Shown one piece after another: positions 17,554 to 26,448 of a stretch of DNA of 64,000 nt (positions are counted from its first letter, which is position 1; each line of letters opens with the position of its first letter). This DNA comes from Shewanella hanedai. Its GTDB lineage: Bacteria > Pseudomonadota > Gammaproteobacteria > Enterobacterales > Shewanellaceae. Location: assembly GCF_007197645.1 (NCBI RefSeq), contig NZ_VKGK01000001.1, forward strand, positions 186,001 to 250,000. Direction: 5' to 3'. A model generated the notes under the pieces. That model was given only the letters and a program-made list of their open reading frames with translations, was not told the origin of the DNA and searched no databases. The position numbers and the translations under genes were made by a program.

Positions 17554-17615
17554 TTCAAAATCCGTTGCTTTCGAGCGTGACGGTTCAAGTCCGTCCTCCG
17601 GTACCAATTAAAATA
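17554..17615 (+). repeat. 62-bp direct repeat, right copy (truncated tRNA-Leu 3' half)
   Basis: Same sequence as 16092-16153. It lacks the D arm and 5' acceptor strand, so it cannot make a tRNA. It presumably marks the original chromosomal 3' end displaced by the islet. Confidence 0.9.
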
Positions 17616-17648
17616 CTCTCTTTAAGAGATGCTCTCATTCGAGAGAGG

Positions 17649-17674
17649 AAACCTGCCTTTGAGCAGGTTTTTTT
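17649..17674 (+). terminator. Displaced original tRNA-Leu terminator
   Basis: AAACCTGC / GCAGGTTT hairpin with a T run. Positions 17652-17681 match 16160-16189 at 29 of 30 bases, but this copy is preceded by about 30 extra bases that include a CTCTC-ATTC-GAGAG stem. Confidence 0.85.
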
Positions 17675-17826
17675 ATGTCTGCAATTTGATGAAGCGCATA
17701 GAGCATTTTCTACTTCTTTGATCCATTATCTAAATAATCAGTGTGAAATTAACGTGAGAAGTACTCAATGGATACTTTACGAGCCTTCATTTAAAGGCTC
17801 GTTTGGCAGAGGGGTAGGTAAGTTTA

Positions 17827-18975
17827 TTAACTTTGCAGGATCTGTAAGGGCAGAGCTAACATATCATCGCCAGTTCCGGCTAGATGCCAGATAATACCAA
17901 TTAGGGCTCCGACTGTTAGTAGGTACCAAGCGGTTGAGAATATTTGGCCATACCTGTCCAGTGGAAGTAAGTGGCTTTGATGACGAGTTTTCCATTCAAA
18001 GACAATTTCTGCGCTGCCTATCAAGAGTAAAAACCCTAATAATGCCAACCCTAAGGTGTAACTTATGTATACGCCTATTGCAGCACCAGCCACGCAAGCC
18101 GCTAAGCCCATTACGCTGTTCATGGAGAAGCTTACGCTCTTTAATATATGTCCACCATCTAACGGGAGAATAGGGAGCAGATTGAACAGGTTTAACAGAG
18201 CGTTAAACGCAGCTAAACCAGCAAAGAAAGGGTTTTCGGTGATCCAAAAAGCCACTAATGCCATGATGGACATCAAGAGACCAAATGTTGGCCCCATGAT
18301 GGATATCACCACATCTTGCCAGCGGGTGTTGATCTTCTCATCGCTGAGCGCAAGCCCTCCCATGAAGGGGATAAGGTAGATCCCTTTGGTTTTCATGCCG
18401 AAGTACTTCATCGCTTTGATATGCCCATATTCATGAAATACTAAACAGGCGATAAGGGCGAGTGCAAACTGAAAAGAGAACAACCAAGAATAAGCGGCGA
18501 CGCTGGCTCCGGCTAAAACCACTTTAATGACTTTGGCACTTTTGAGTAGTTTGAAGCCAAGTGATGCAAGCCCTACCATACTAAACTGTCGTTTTACTTC
18601 AACTGGCGTCACTGGGATTTGACGCTCAATATCCTTGGTGTTTCTGCTGCCTTCAGTAACAAGAGTATCATCGACAGTCAAACGATAATCCAGATTAAAA
18701 GGTTGCCAGACTAAGTTTGTCTCAAGGTTCACATTGATGGTTTTTACATTAACTTGTTCAGTAGATGCTGAAGAATCTGGGACTGTTGCTGGGTCATTAT
18801 GGGGATTAGTGAGCTGTGTTTTGAGCTCAAATTGATGACTTTTAAGACCTTCATTATCAGCAGATGCTTGTATCACTGAAACGGGTTCACCGCCCCAAAA
18901 CAGCTGCTGCCAGCCAGCCATTGAACCTTCTAACCTTAGCTCTTTTCCTAAACAATCAATTTTTAATAGTTCCAC
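17827..18975 (-). CDS. Site-2 protease family (M50) membrane metalloprotease
   Basis: Intramembrane zinc protease family that cleaves transmembrane segments. 382 residues. A soluble N-terminal region of about 130 residues is followed by a multi-helix core with HEYGH at 181-185 (two His ligands and the catalytic Glu) and NLLPILPLDGGH around 265-276, giving the third ligand, Asp273. All catalytic residues are present. It has no PDZ domain, unlike RseP, and resembles the YydH/SpoIVFB branch. The gene begins just right of the tRNA-Leu islet and stands alone. Substrate unknown. Confidence 0.88.
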   Translation of the reverse strand: MELLKIDCLGKELRLEGSMAGWQQLFWGGEPVSVIQASADNEGLKSHQFELKTQLTNPHNDPATVPDSSASTEQVNVKTINVNLETNLVWQPFNLDYRLTVDDTLVTEGSRNTKDIERQIPVTPVEVKRQFSMVGLASLGFKLLKSAKVIKVVLAGASVAAYSWLFSFQFALALIACLVFHEYGHIKAMKYFGMKTKGIYLIPFMGGLALSDEKINTRWQDVVISIMGPTFGLLMSIMALVAFWITENPFFAGLAAFNALLNLFNLLPILPLDGGHILKSVSFSMNSVMGLAACVAGAAIGVYISYTLGLALLGFLLLIGSAEIVFEWKTRHQSHLLPLDRYGQIFSTAWYLLTVGALIGIIWHLAGTGDDMLALPLQILQS

Positions 18976-19101
18976 TATGTTCTCTTAGCGTGATGAGATT
19001 TCTAATATAGCAGAGAAATATACATCGAAAGAGGGGGTGATGCGAGAATAAAGCGAGTAGAGCACTTAAGCGAGTTAAGTACTCTATTTTACATGACATT
19101 G

Positions 19102-20784
19102 CTAATGTTTAGTCTCGTAATCGAATTTCAACTCTTTGCCTTGATTGAAGACCATACACGTTCCGTGTTCGCGTTGGGTACGATTAAAAGCTTGCCCGAT
19201 ATGTAGCTCTACATTCGCAAAAATATGCTTATGTGCTTCAATATGAAAATCTTGGTAGTAGTTAACGACTTGATGTTGAACCCTTTCATATTCAGCTTCT
19301 TCGCTGGCGCGTTGAGCGGTGAGTTCACTTTTTTCATCGAGCATCATCTGCACTTGCTCTACCATCATCTCATCATTTTGCCATTCACTTTTTGGTGGTA
19401 GCTTTCGTAATCTTGCTTCTACATCTAGACCTGTAACAACCATAGATTTAATGCTTTTATCTAACTCTTTGGCTTGTTGTTTTAGCTTGTCTTGTTTCAT
19501 GGCACAGAATACTTCAGTTTTGGTTCCTGCTGTGGCACCGATGACTACAGCGATGACACCGTTGTCGGCTTTAACGATGCCGCCAACCAAGTCGCCGCGT
19601 CGTCCGTTGGCATCACTCACTGTTAATTTCTGCTTTGTCTTGGTATAGCTATGCAGTAACTGTTTAGTCACTAAAATTTCGCCTTCAGCTTCTAAATCAG
19701 AATATTGAATGAATTGAGCACAAATTTGCCCTTTGGCGCGAATTTTGGTGGATAACTCTTTCTCTTTTAGCTGCCTGCCGATGATCCCTTTGCTGACAAT
19801 GACATCCCCTTCGGCAATTAAAGTGCCCGAATCGACAAAGCCCATGACGGTGATGTCACCGCTACTTTTGACGACCATACCTTCATGAACATCACCAGTG
19901 ACTAAAATACTGCCTTTAAAATCGACATTGCCATAACCCACGTCGACATCTTTTATGTTGAGTACATCATCGACCTGCATGCCGGTTTTGGTCTCTACAG
20001 GTTGACCTGAAACGGTCGCAATAAGATGATTTGGGTTGTTGCTGGAGAACTCTGTGCCATTACCAGCGGTGATTAAAATGTCTTTACCTGGAACAGGGGC
20101 TAAAATTTCACCGTGAATATTGTAGCCGCTGGTTCCCTCTGTCGCTGGATGCTTAACCAGAAGAAGATCATTTGGATCGACCATGATGATGGCGCCCAGA
20201 TTATGCATGTCGACGGTACCATCTTCACGTTCTTGTGGTTGTAATAATCGCTCACGGGCAAGAGGAACTTTTCGTTCAGTTGATGCATTGATACCGTTTA
20301 CGCATTGTTTACCTGAGGCGATAACGCATTCACATGCTTCACCTGCTTGTTTTCTTGAAAGCTCTTTGAGTAATGCTTGGATCTTAACTTTGCTTAATCC
20401 CATGCAGACATTGCTGGCTTTAAGTGCTTTCAGAATACCTTGAATAGTGACTTTCTCTCCACCCCAAGGAGCAGTGAGTTCCATCTGTGCCGACATTCTA
20501 TCTTCGGCTACCTTGACGTTAATCTGACCGTCGATTCGCTCTGCAATCTTGAAAAACTGCTCAAATTGTCCGTCGTCTTGGCCACTGAGTTTATTGACTT
20601 GTGCCACTGCTTTTTGAATCATTATTTCTAATGGATGCAGCTGACTAAATTCCGGTAGTTCCAGCAGTGCCATAACGGCGCTTTCTGTAATTGGCCCGTG
20701 GGTATTTGGGATCACCTTAAATTCAACAAACTCTTTATCAATACTTAATTCAATGAGTTCCGGAGCCAACATAGTAAATTCCAT
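19102..20784 (-). CDS. FapA-family (DUF342) protein
   Basis: 560-residue predicted cytoplasmic protein of the FapA/DUF342 family, called flagellar assembly protein A, linked in Vibrio to polar-flagellum positioning through FlhF or to glucose-dependent control. The N-terminal alpha/beta region is followed by a right-handed beta-helix-like stretch (about 250-420: DVDVGYGNVDFKGSILVTGDV, then SGDITVMGFVDSGTLIAEGDV), then a C-terminal coiled coil (about 440-520). ATG 20784 and ATG 20772 are both possible starts. No flagellar genes are near it, so its job here is inferred only from the family. Confidence 0.85.
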   Translation of the reverse strand: MEFTMLAPELIELSIDKEFVEFKVIPNTHGPITESAVMALLELPEFSQLHPLEIMIQKAVAQVNKLSGQDDGQFEQFFKIAERIDGQINVKVAEDRMSAQMELTAPWGGEKVTIQGILKALKASNVCMGLSKVKIQALLKELSRKQAGEACECVIASGKQCVNGINASTERKVPLARERLLQPQEREDGTVDMHNLGAIIMVDPNDLLLVKHPATEGTSGYNIHGEILAPVPGKDILITAGNGTEFSSNNPNHLIATVSGQPVETKTGMQVDDVLNIKDVDVGYGNVDFKGSILVTGDVHEGMVVKSSGDITVMGFVDSGTLIAEGDVIVSKGIIGRQLKEKELSTKIRAKGQICAQFIQYSDLEAEGEILVTKQLLHSYTKTKQKLTVSDANGRRGDLVGGIVKADNGVIAVVIGATAGTKTEVFCAMKQDKLKQQAKELDKSIKSMVVTGLDVEARLRKLPPKSEWQNDEMMVEQVQMMLDEKSELTAQRASEEAEYERVQHQVVNYYQDFHIEAHKHIFANVELHIGQAFNRTQREHGTCMVFNQGKELKFDYETKH

Positions 20785-20935
20785 TTCTGATGATTCGTTA
20801 TTATATTATTTTTATCATTTGAGTATAACAGCATAAAGTTTGGCCATAGAAGAGCCAGAGAGCCGAAAAGTGACCGAGCTAACCTGTTTATTTATAATAG
20901 AAGTATTGTGCGAGGATGGAGATAAAAAATTGTAA

Positions 20936-20958
20936 GCGGCATTGAAATCTAATGCCGC
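20936..20958 (-). terminator. Terminator of rsmC
   Basis: GCGGCATT / AATGCCGC stem with a 7-nt loop. On the minus strand TTTTTT follows within a few bases. Confidence 0.8.
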
Positions 20959-20990
20959 TCACAAGATTAGTTTGATCAACTGAGGTTGGT

Positions 20991-22016
20991 TTATTTGTTC
21001 GAGTAAACTTTGTATTTGTTGTTTTCTGCTAGTGTATTAACCTGGTCGAAAAATTCAGAAATAGTGTCGCTATAAGGTAGATGTCGGTTAGCAACAATAT
21101 GCCAGCAACCTCCATTTGCGAGTTTTTGTACACTTTCTCTTACAAAGGTCTTAGCAATCTCTGTCGTGCTCTTCAAGCCATCATGAAATGGAGGATTTGA
21201 AATAATGCCATTGAAGTGACCTTGAGTTTGAGATAACCCATCAGAGGGGTAAGTCTTAGCTGTAAAATTGTTGGCTTCTAGGGTTAATTCACAAGATTTT
21301 AGCGCCATGGCATTAATATCAACACACTCTAGCTTGAGTTCTGGCTGAGCTTTGAGCAGCGCAGCCGCAATGACACCTGCTCCACAGCCAAAATCTAACA
21401 CTCTGCCTGATAACTTAGGTAGATGTGATAAGAGTAATTTAGTCCCTTCATCGAGGCGCTTCTCACTGAATACGCCGACTAAGTTACAAATGGTGATCTC
21501 ACCTTGCGGTGTATCAAGTTGATACTGACTCACCCAGTCAGTCAGCTTAATGGCCGGTGCTTTTTTGATAAGCTGGCTGATGAATAATAAGCAGTGTCGT
21601 GCATTGTCTCGCTTAAATGGCGCGTCGAAATAATCGGGTACTTGTTTAGCGATTGAACGAATACCTCCTTTATTTTCACCCACAACAACAAGATTACCAT
21701 CAGCGCGTAGATGTTGCCCTGCGAGGTTAAGCAGGTATGAGGCTAAAGCCTTCGCTTTTGGGTAATAGATAATCACGCTATCAAACATTTCATCATTGGT
21801 TGGGAGCTGATGGCCGAAATGTAGAGTCAAATTTGCCGCGCTGTGATTACTCATTATCAAATGATGATTATAGTCGAGCGCTAAAGCGGTAACACTCGCC
21901 GCACTCTCAAGCAGTTGTTTCGGTAACAGGTCGCCTTCATAGTTGAGAACTAATACATTTTCATTGGTAAAAAGATCACTATTTTTAAGGATAAGTTGAG
22001 ATGGATTAGTTAGCAC
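20991..22016 (-). CDS. rsmC: 16S rRNA (guanine1207-N2)-methyltransferase RsmC
   Basis: Methylates G1207 of 16S rRNA in the assembled 30S subunit, using SAM. 341 residues, the expected length. The degenerate N-terminal methyltransferase-like domain (1 to about 165) is followed by the catalytic domain with SAM loop [15 protein letters not shown] near residue 200 and the guanine-N2 motif NPPFHDG near 265. The order of the two domains and the NPPFH motif separate it from RlmG. It is monocistronic with its own terminator. Confidence 0.93.
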   Translation of the reverse strand: MLTNPSQLILKNSDLFTNENVLVLNYEGDLLPKQLLESAASVTALALDYNHHLIMSNHSAANLTLHFGHQLPTNDEMFDSVIIYYPKAKALASYLLNLAGQHLRADGNLVVVGENKGGIRSIAKQVPDYFDAPFKRDNARHCLLFISQLIKKAPAIKLTDWVSQYQLDTPQGEITICNLVGVFSEKRLDEGTKLLLSHLPKLSGRVLDFGCGAGVIAAALLKAQPELKLECVDINAMALKSCELTLEANNFTAKTYPSDGLSQTQGHFNGIISNPPFHDGLKSTTEIAKTFVRESVQKLANGGCWHIVANRHLPYSDTISEFFDQVNTLAENNKYKVYSNK

Positions 22017-22383
22017 AGACGATCACAGTTAAAAAATTTGGTAGCAATTATATCGTAAAAGTAAGCGTGTACAGTAGTTGATTTGTGTTCGAGCGGGGTT
22101 TTATTTGGAAGAACTCGTGGCTGCTTACCTGCACAAAAGGGCGATAATATGACTTGGCGCTACTGCTTTTTGAATCTAATGCTATGGTTTTGAAAAACTA
22201 AACTGCTTTGAATAGCACTTATGGGCGTAAAACCTATGACTGATTATGTAAATATTAAGGCGATGTAGAATTTCTTTGCCTAAGCTGTAATTGAGCGTGG
22301 CTCTGTTGTCACGTCAGTTTATGTAATAGCAAATTGCGCCACTGGTTTAGTGGTGAACATCGTTGAGAGAAGGAGTTCCTTAG
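22017..22383. other. Intergenic region upstream of the PBP-porin-GGDEF/EAL operon
   Basis: 367 bp without an ORF. It holds the divergent promoters of rsmC and the operon. The only clear signal is a strong AAGGAG ribosome site just before the ATG at 22384. Confidence 0.6.
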
Positions 22384-22797
22384 ATGCGCTTGGTGGCTAC
22401 ATGGATGTTATTGTCTTACCTGTTTTGTGCCCATTCTACAGCGGCGCAGGTTATTGTGAATGACTCGGCTGTTGAATTTCCCCTTCCAGTACAAGAACTG
22501 CGCCTTATTTTCTCTATGCAGAAAACCTATTGGCCAGATGGCAATAAAATTCATGTTTTCATTCTCTCCCCAAGTTCAGAGTTACATAAAGAGTTCTGTT
22601 TTCAACAACTGGATATGATGCCCTATATGTTGCAAAGGCGATGGGATCGTCTGGTCTTTTCTGGTACTGGTGAAAGGCCGGAAATATTAAGCTCTGAAGC
22701 TGAAATGAAAATGCTTATTTCACAAACCCCAGGTGCGATTGGCTACATCAGTCACAGAACCTCTTTAACGGGAGATGTATATGTCTATGCTCGTTAA
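22384..22797 (+). CDS. Small periplasmic phosphate-binding-like protein
   Basis: 137 residues with a signal peptide (cleavage about AHSTAA-QV). The mature part resembles the PstS-like periplasmic-binding fold in a shortened form: ELRLIFSMQKTYWPDGNKI, then a region ending ISQTPGAIGYISHR, the typical ending of PstS-like half-domains (PGAIGY). It is too short for a two-lobe transport receptor, so it is probably a one-lobe sensor or scaffold. It overlaps the porin gene by 17-23 bp and is the first of three tightly linked genes, which suggests it feeds a ligand signal to the GGDEF-EAL protein. Confidence 0.8.
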   Translation: MRLVATWMLLSYLFCAHSTAAQVIVNDSAVEFPLPVQELRLIFSMQKTYWPDGNKIHVFILSPSSELHKEFCFQQLDMMPYMLQRRWDRLVFSGTGERPEILSSEAEMKMLISQTPGAIGYISHRTSLTGDVYVYAR

Positions 22798-23953
22798 ATT
22801 AAAGTCCATTGTTATGCTATCAATCCTCTCTTCAAGCTTATTGGCGACGGAACTGCAGTTGAGCGGTTTTATCGGACAAGGCTATGTTGCTGCTGATGAT
22901 AGCCAGTTCATTGTCGGTGATAACGATCATGCCTTTGATATTACTGAAGCGGCTTTTGCTGTTTCATGGAAGCCAATTGAACATGTCAGAGTTGCTAGTG
23001 CGTTAAGTTATCGGCAATGGGGGACGCTTTACGATTCAGCGGTGAAGTTTGATTACCTCTTTGCTGAGTACACGTATCAGTTTGGTGAACAGAATTTCGG
23101 TGCGCGCGCAGGTTTATTTAAGAGTGAAATCGGCTTCTATTCCAGCACCCGCGATGTGCCTTTTACTCGCCCCAGTATCATGTTGCCTCAATCCATTTAC
23201 AGTGACTATTTTCGTGATGCTCAGCTGCATGTTGAAGGTGGAGATGTGTTTGGAATGCATCCACTGTTTGATGGCATGCTCGATTGGCGACTCACTGTGG
23301 GTAAGGTTGATATCACCGATGATTTTGACCGAAATATATTAGGAAGAACCGACTTCGGGGAGTTTGATTCAGAACATTATTACGCTGCAGATGTCGAGTT
23401 TCAAAATAACAACATTAGGTTGGGGCTGACTTATTATGACGCGGAGGTAAGCTATAGCCCTTCAGCAATTGGAGGCTATTCACCTGGGGATATTCAATTA
23501 GTTAATTGGGTCTTTTCAGGCCAATTCAGGTATAAGAATTTCGAATTGACAGGTGAGTATTTAACTGGCGATAAAATGATTAACGGTCTGATGTTTCCCG
23601 TTGAATTTGGAGGATTTAAGGAGCCAAGCTTAGGTTATTACTTAGATTTACGAACTTACCTTCCTTATGAAGTGGAGCTGTTTATTCGATTTGATAAGCA
23701 CATCGACAATACAGATGATAAAGATGGGCAAGCATATGAGATGAGATTCGGTTCTCCCGCTTATTTTGCCTATTCTGATGATTGGACATTTGGGGCCCGC
23801 TGGTTCGCTAGCCATGATTGGCTATTGGCGGTCGAGTATCACCAAGTTGAAGGCGCATCGTGGGTCACTCCTCTTGTGTCGCCGACTCCATCGGTGCAAG
23901 CAAAGGAATGGTCGATGTTTGCCATGCAAGTCTCATATCGGTTCCAGTGGTAA
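22781..23953 (+). CDS. Outer-membrane porin-like beta-barrel protein
   Basis: About 390 residues. Several ATGs (22775, 22781, 22787) are possible starts inside the end of the upstream gene. The signal peptide is cleaved after SSSLLA. The mature part is rich in aromatic amphipathic strands (LQLSGFIGQGYV, YHQVEGASW) and ends VSYRFQW with a terminal aromatic residue, as for outer-membrane barrels. It resembles the porin-like proteins found next to PstS-like and GGDEF genes in Vibrio and Shewanella. The overlap with the previous gene and the 4-bp gap to the next show co-translation. Substrate unknown. Confidence 0.82.
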   Translation: MSMLVKLKSIVMLSILSSSLLATELQLSGFIGQGYVAADDSQFIVGDNDHAFDITEAAFAVSWKPIEHVRVASALSYRQWGTLYDSAVKFDYLFAEYTYQFGEQNFGARAGLFKSEIGFYSSTRDVPFTRPSIMLPQSIYSDYFRDAQLHVEGGDVFGMHPLFDGMLDWRLTVGKVDITDDFDRNILGRTDFGEFDSEHYYAADVEFQNNNIRLGLTYYDAEVSYSPSAIGGYSPGDIQLVNWVFSGQFRYKNFELTGEYLTGDKMINGLMFPVEFGGFKEPSLGYYLDLRTYLPYEVELFIRFDKHIDNTDDKDGQAYEMRFGSPAYFAYSDDWTFGARWFASHDWLLAVEYHQVEGASWVTPLVSPTPSVQAKEWSMFAMQVSYRFQW

Positions 23954-23957
23954 GCCA

Positions 23958-26438
23958 ATGATGGTCTCCGATAAAAAAAGCATCTTTATCAGTTTAAAGT
24001 GGAAGCTTTTGATAGTGATGCTTGTGATGCTAACTATCTTAGGTGGAGTTTTGGGTGGGTTTACTTTTAAGCAACTCATTAATCAACAAGATTACCTGCT
24101 TGAGTCTCAACGTAATCAATTGTCTCAACATTTGGACAGTGCAATTTCATTAACCGTCGATAACTCCCTCGTCGCTGCTGAGCAAATAGCGCTATTGATT
24201 AATGAGCAGAAGAATGTGACACCAGATATGAGCCAATACCAATTGATGTTGGATAAACGCTGGCCAGATATTCAGCTCTATTGGAAGTTGGGTTCAATGA
24301 CTCTGATGACGCCATCTTGGGAGGTGTTAGCTCATGCTGGGAAATCAATTAATGTGGATGACCTTCAGTGGTTTGAAACTGATCGAGTCAATGGAGAACC
24401 GCGTTGGCAAATCGTGTGTCACCAAGAGTGTGTGATTCAAGTTTTGGTGCCCAATTTAATTAATGGCCAGCCTTTTCTGCTTTTCCTTGAGTTGGGACTA
24501 ACCGATATATTATCAATTTTCCGGGTTAATCAAACCTTTGAACTTGCGGTTTTAGGGCCAAAGGTCGAAGACTCTGTAGGTCAATATTATTGGGGGAGGG
24601 AGTTATACGGGCTAAGTAATAAGCGCACCAGTTTACCTTTGCTGGAACAGGCTGCTGATAATTTCTCATGGGACCATATTGCCAATAACGGCGGAGGGTA
24701 TGAGGTCAATAATGAGTATTCAGCAATCTGGATTTTCCCTTTATCTGACGAGGTTAACTCTCCCGTCATACTCGTGATTAATAATATTAATAACTGGCAG
24801 TTACTCTTGAATGAGTTTCAAGAGAGCATGCTCGGCACTTTGTTAATCACGCTATTGTTATCTGGAGGATTAGTTATTTTAGTGGCTTGGGCACCTGTGG
24901 TTAGTCTAAGTCGACACGCAAACTTGTTACCTTTACTTGCCGAGCATGATTTTGAGACGTTAAAATTGCGGTCACCTAAAACGGCTTCATTGATTGTTGA
25001 TGAAGTCGACCTGATCCATCATGCGACTCATCAGCTTGCCGATAAACTCCAGTGCCTTGAATTAGAGATCGATGAATATACTGCAGAGTTGGAACGATTA
25101 GCCATGTTAGATGCGCTGACTGGTCTGCCGAATAAAGCGATGTTAATGCACGAGTTGAACAAGGCGATAGCCTGTGTGGGAAGTACCCATGTTCAAGTTG
25201 CTTTGATGTACCTAGACCTCGATGAATTTAAACGAATCAATGACACCCTTGGTCACACTCTAGGAGACGATTTACTCAAAATCGTAGCCACCAGATTAAA
25301 CAATAGTGTTAGGGCTATGGATACCGTATTTAGACAAGGTGGAGATGAATTTCTTATCTTGCTGCGAGGAATACGCTCTGATCAAGATGTTCGTAAGGTG
25401 ATCCATAAGATTTTCTCCTCCTTGCAGCAACCTGTAGCACTTGGAAATCATAAATTGATCGTCACAACCAGTATCGGGGTTGCTTACTGTAAGAGCATGA
25501 ATTTGAGGGCTGATGAACTCATTAAGTATGCGGATCTCGCGATGTATCAAGCTAAGGGTGCTGGTCGTAGTAACTACCGAGTATTTACCGAAGACATGCT
25601 GCAAAAAGCCAATAATAAATTGATGATTGAGCAAGATATTGGCGCAGCAATCGAGCAGAGACAGTTATCGCTATTTCTTCAGCCAATAGTGGCTCTGCCT
25701 GACGCAAAATTGAAAGGGTTTGAGGCGCTTATACGCTGGTTCCATCCTGAACGAGGCTTGATCATGCCGGGGGATTTTATTCCGGATATTGAAAATAGTG
25801 AGGCTATTATTCAAGTCGGCAATTACGTATTAGAAGAGGGCGGGGCAATACTATCTCGCTTAAGAAAGCAGGGGTGGGATGATCTCTATTTAGCGGTAAA
25901 CCTGTCAGCCAAGCACTATATGGATCCAGGTCTTATTCCACTGGTTCAGCACATTCTATCTAAATACGATCTTCCTCCTGAGAGTTTGTTATTGGAGGTG
26001 ACAGAAGAGAGTGTAATAGAACATGTGGAGTTGGCGATGGCGTCGATGACATCACTCAAGCAGTTAGGTGTTCGAATCGCTATTGATGATTTTGGCACTG
26101 GTTATTCATCCTTAAGCTACCTTAAACAACTACCTTTTGATGTGCTGAAAATCGATAGGTGTTTTACCTCTGAAGTGCTCAATGAAAGTACAGACTCTCA
26201 TATTGTCAGCACGGTTATCGATCTCGCGCATAATTTAGGCCGTACCGTAGTGGCTGAAGGGATTGAAGTGCAGGAGCAAGGAGATTACTTGGCGAGATTA
26301 GGCTGCGAATTGGCCCAAGGCTACCTTTATGCTAAACCATTAAATGAAGAGAGAGTCATGACGATATTGAACACGATAGGAGAGGATAGAATATGGCCTG
26401 TAGAACACGCTCCCCAATTTGGTAAACTGGGGAGTTAG
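23958..26438 (+). CDS. Bifunctional GGDEF-EAL c-di-GMP enzyme with periplasmic sensor
   Basis: 826 residues from the ATG at 23958, 4 bp after the porin stop; a longer frame reaching back into the porin gene is an artefact. There are two membrane helices (about 15-38 and 290-315) with a periplasmic sensor of about 250 residues between them that contains Cys-His-Cys spacing (CHQECVIQ). A GGDEF domain with intact RQGGDEF near 460 and the RxxD inhibitory site (RAMD) just before it is followed by an EAL domain with FEALIRW near 588, VTEES, and IDDFGTGYSSLSYL. Both synthase and phosphodiesterase sites look competent. It probably reads a signal from the two upstream partners. Confidence 0.93.
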   Translation: MMVSDKKSIFISLKWKLLIVMLVMLTILGGVLGGFTFKQLINQQDYLLESQRNQLSQHLDSAISLTVDNSLVAAEQIALLINEQKNVTPDMSQYQLMLDKRWPDIQLYWKLGSMTLMTPSWEVLAHAGKSINVDDLQWFETDRVNGEPRWQIVCHQECVIQVLVPNLINGQPFLLFLELGLTDILSIFRVNQTFELAVLGPKVEDSVGQYYWGRELYGLSNKRTSLPLLEQAADNFSWDHIANNGGGYEVNNEYSAIWIFPLSDEVNSPVILVINNINNWQLLLNEFQESMLGTLLITLLLSGGLVILVAWAPVVSLSRHANLLPLLAEHDFETLKLRSPKTASLIVDEVDLIHHATHQLADKLQCLELEIDEYTAELERLAMLDALTGLPNKAMLMHELNKAIACVGSTHVQVALMYLDLDEFKRINDTLGHTLGDDLLKIVATRLNNSVRAMDTVFRQGGDEFLILLRGIRSDQDVRKVIHKIFSSLQQPVALGNHKLIVTTSIGVAYCKSMNLRADELIKYADLAMYQAKGAGRSNYRVFTEDMLQKANNKLMIEQDIGAAIEQRQLSLFLQPIVALPDAKLKGFEALIRWFHPERGLIMPGDFIPDIENSEAIIQVGNYVLEEGGAILSRLRKQGWDDLYLAVNLSAKHYMDPGLIPLVQHILSKYDLPPESLLLEVTEESVIEHVELAMASMTSLKQLGVRIAIDDFGTGYSSLSYLKQLPFDVLKIDRCFTSEVLNESTDSHIVSTVIDLAHNLGRTVVAEGIEVQEQGDYLARLGCELAQGYLYAKPLNEERVMTILNTIGEDRIWPVEHAPQFGKLGS

Positions 26439-26448
26439 ATTCATTAGT

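Larger units (their letters stand above)
16092..17615. mobile_element. 1.46 kb tRNA-Leu-associated genomic islet carrying one Fic gene
   Basis: A unit of 1462 bp (repeat start to repeat start) inserted at the 3' end of tRNA-Leu(CAA). It contains a terminator, one Fic gene on the opposite strand and nothing else: no integrase, no recombination directionality factor, no transposase. The 62-bp end repeats restore a full tRNA on the left and leave a truncated tRNA on the right. It is either a collapsed larger island, or a mini-island mobilised by an integrase encoded elsewhere. Confidence 0.75.

Noticed and set aside
17554..17606. A second tRNA-Leu gene
   Set aside because: Only the 3' half is present; the D arm and 5' acceptor strand are missing, so it cannot fold as a tRNA.
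23766..23957. N-terminal extension of the GGDEF-EAL protein into the porin gene
   Set aside because: It lies out of frame inside porin coding sequence; the ATG at 23958 just after the porin stop fits an operon start and begins at the membrane helix.
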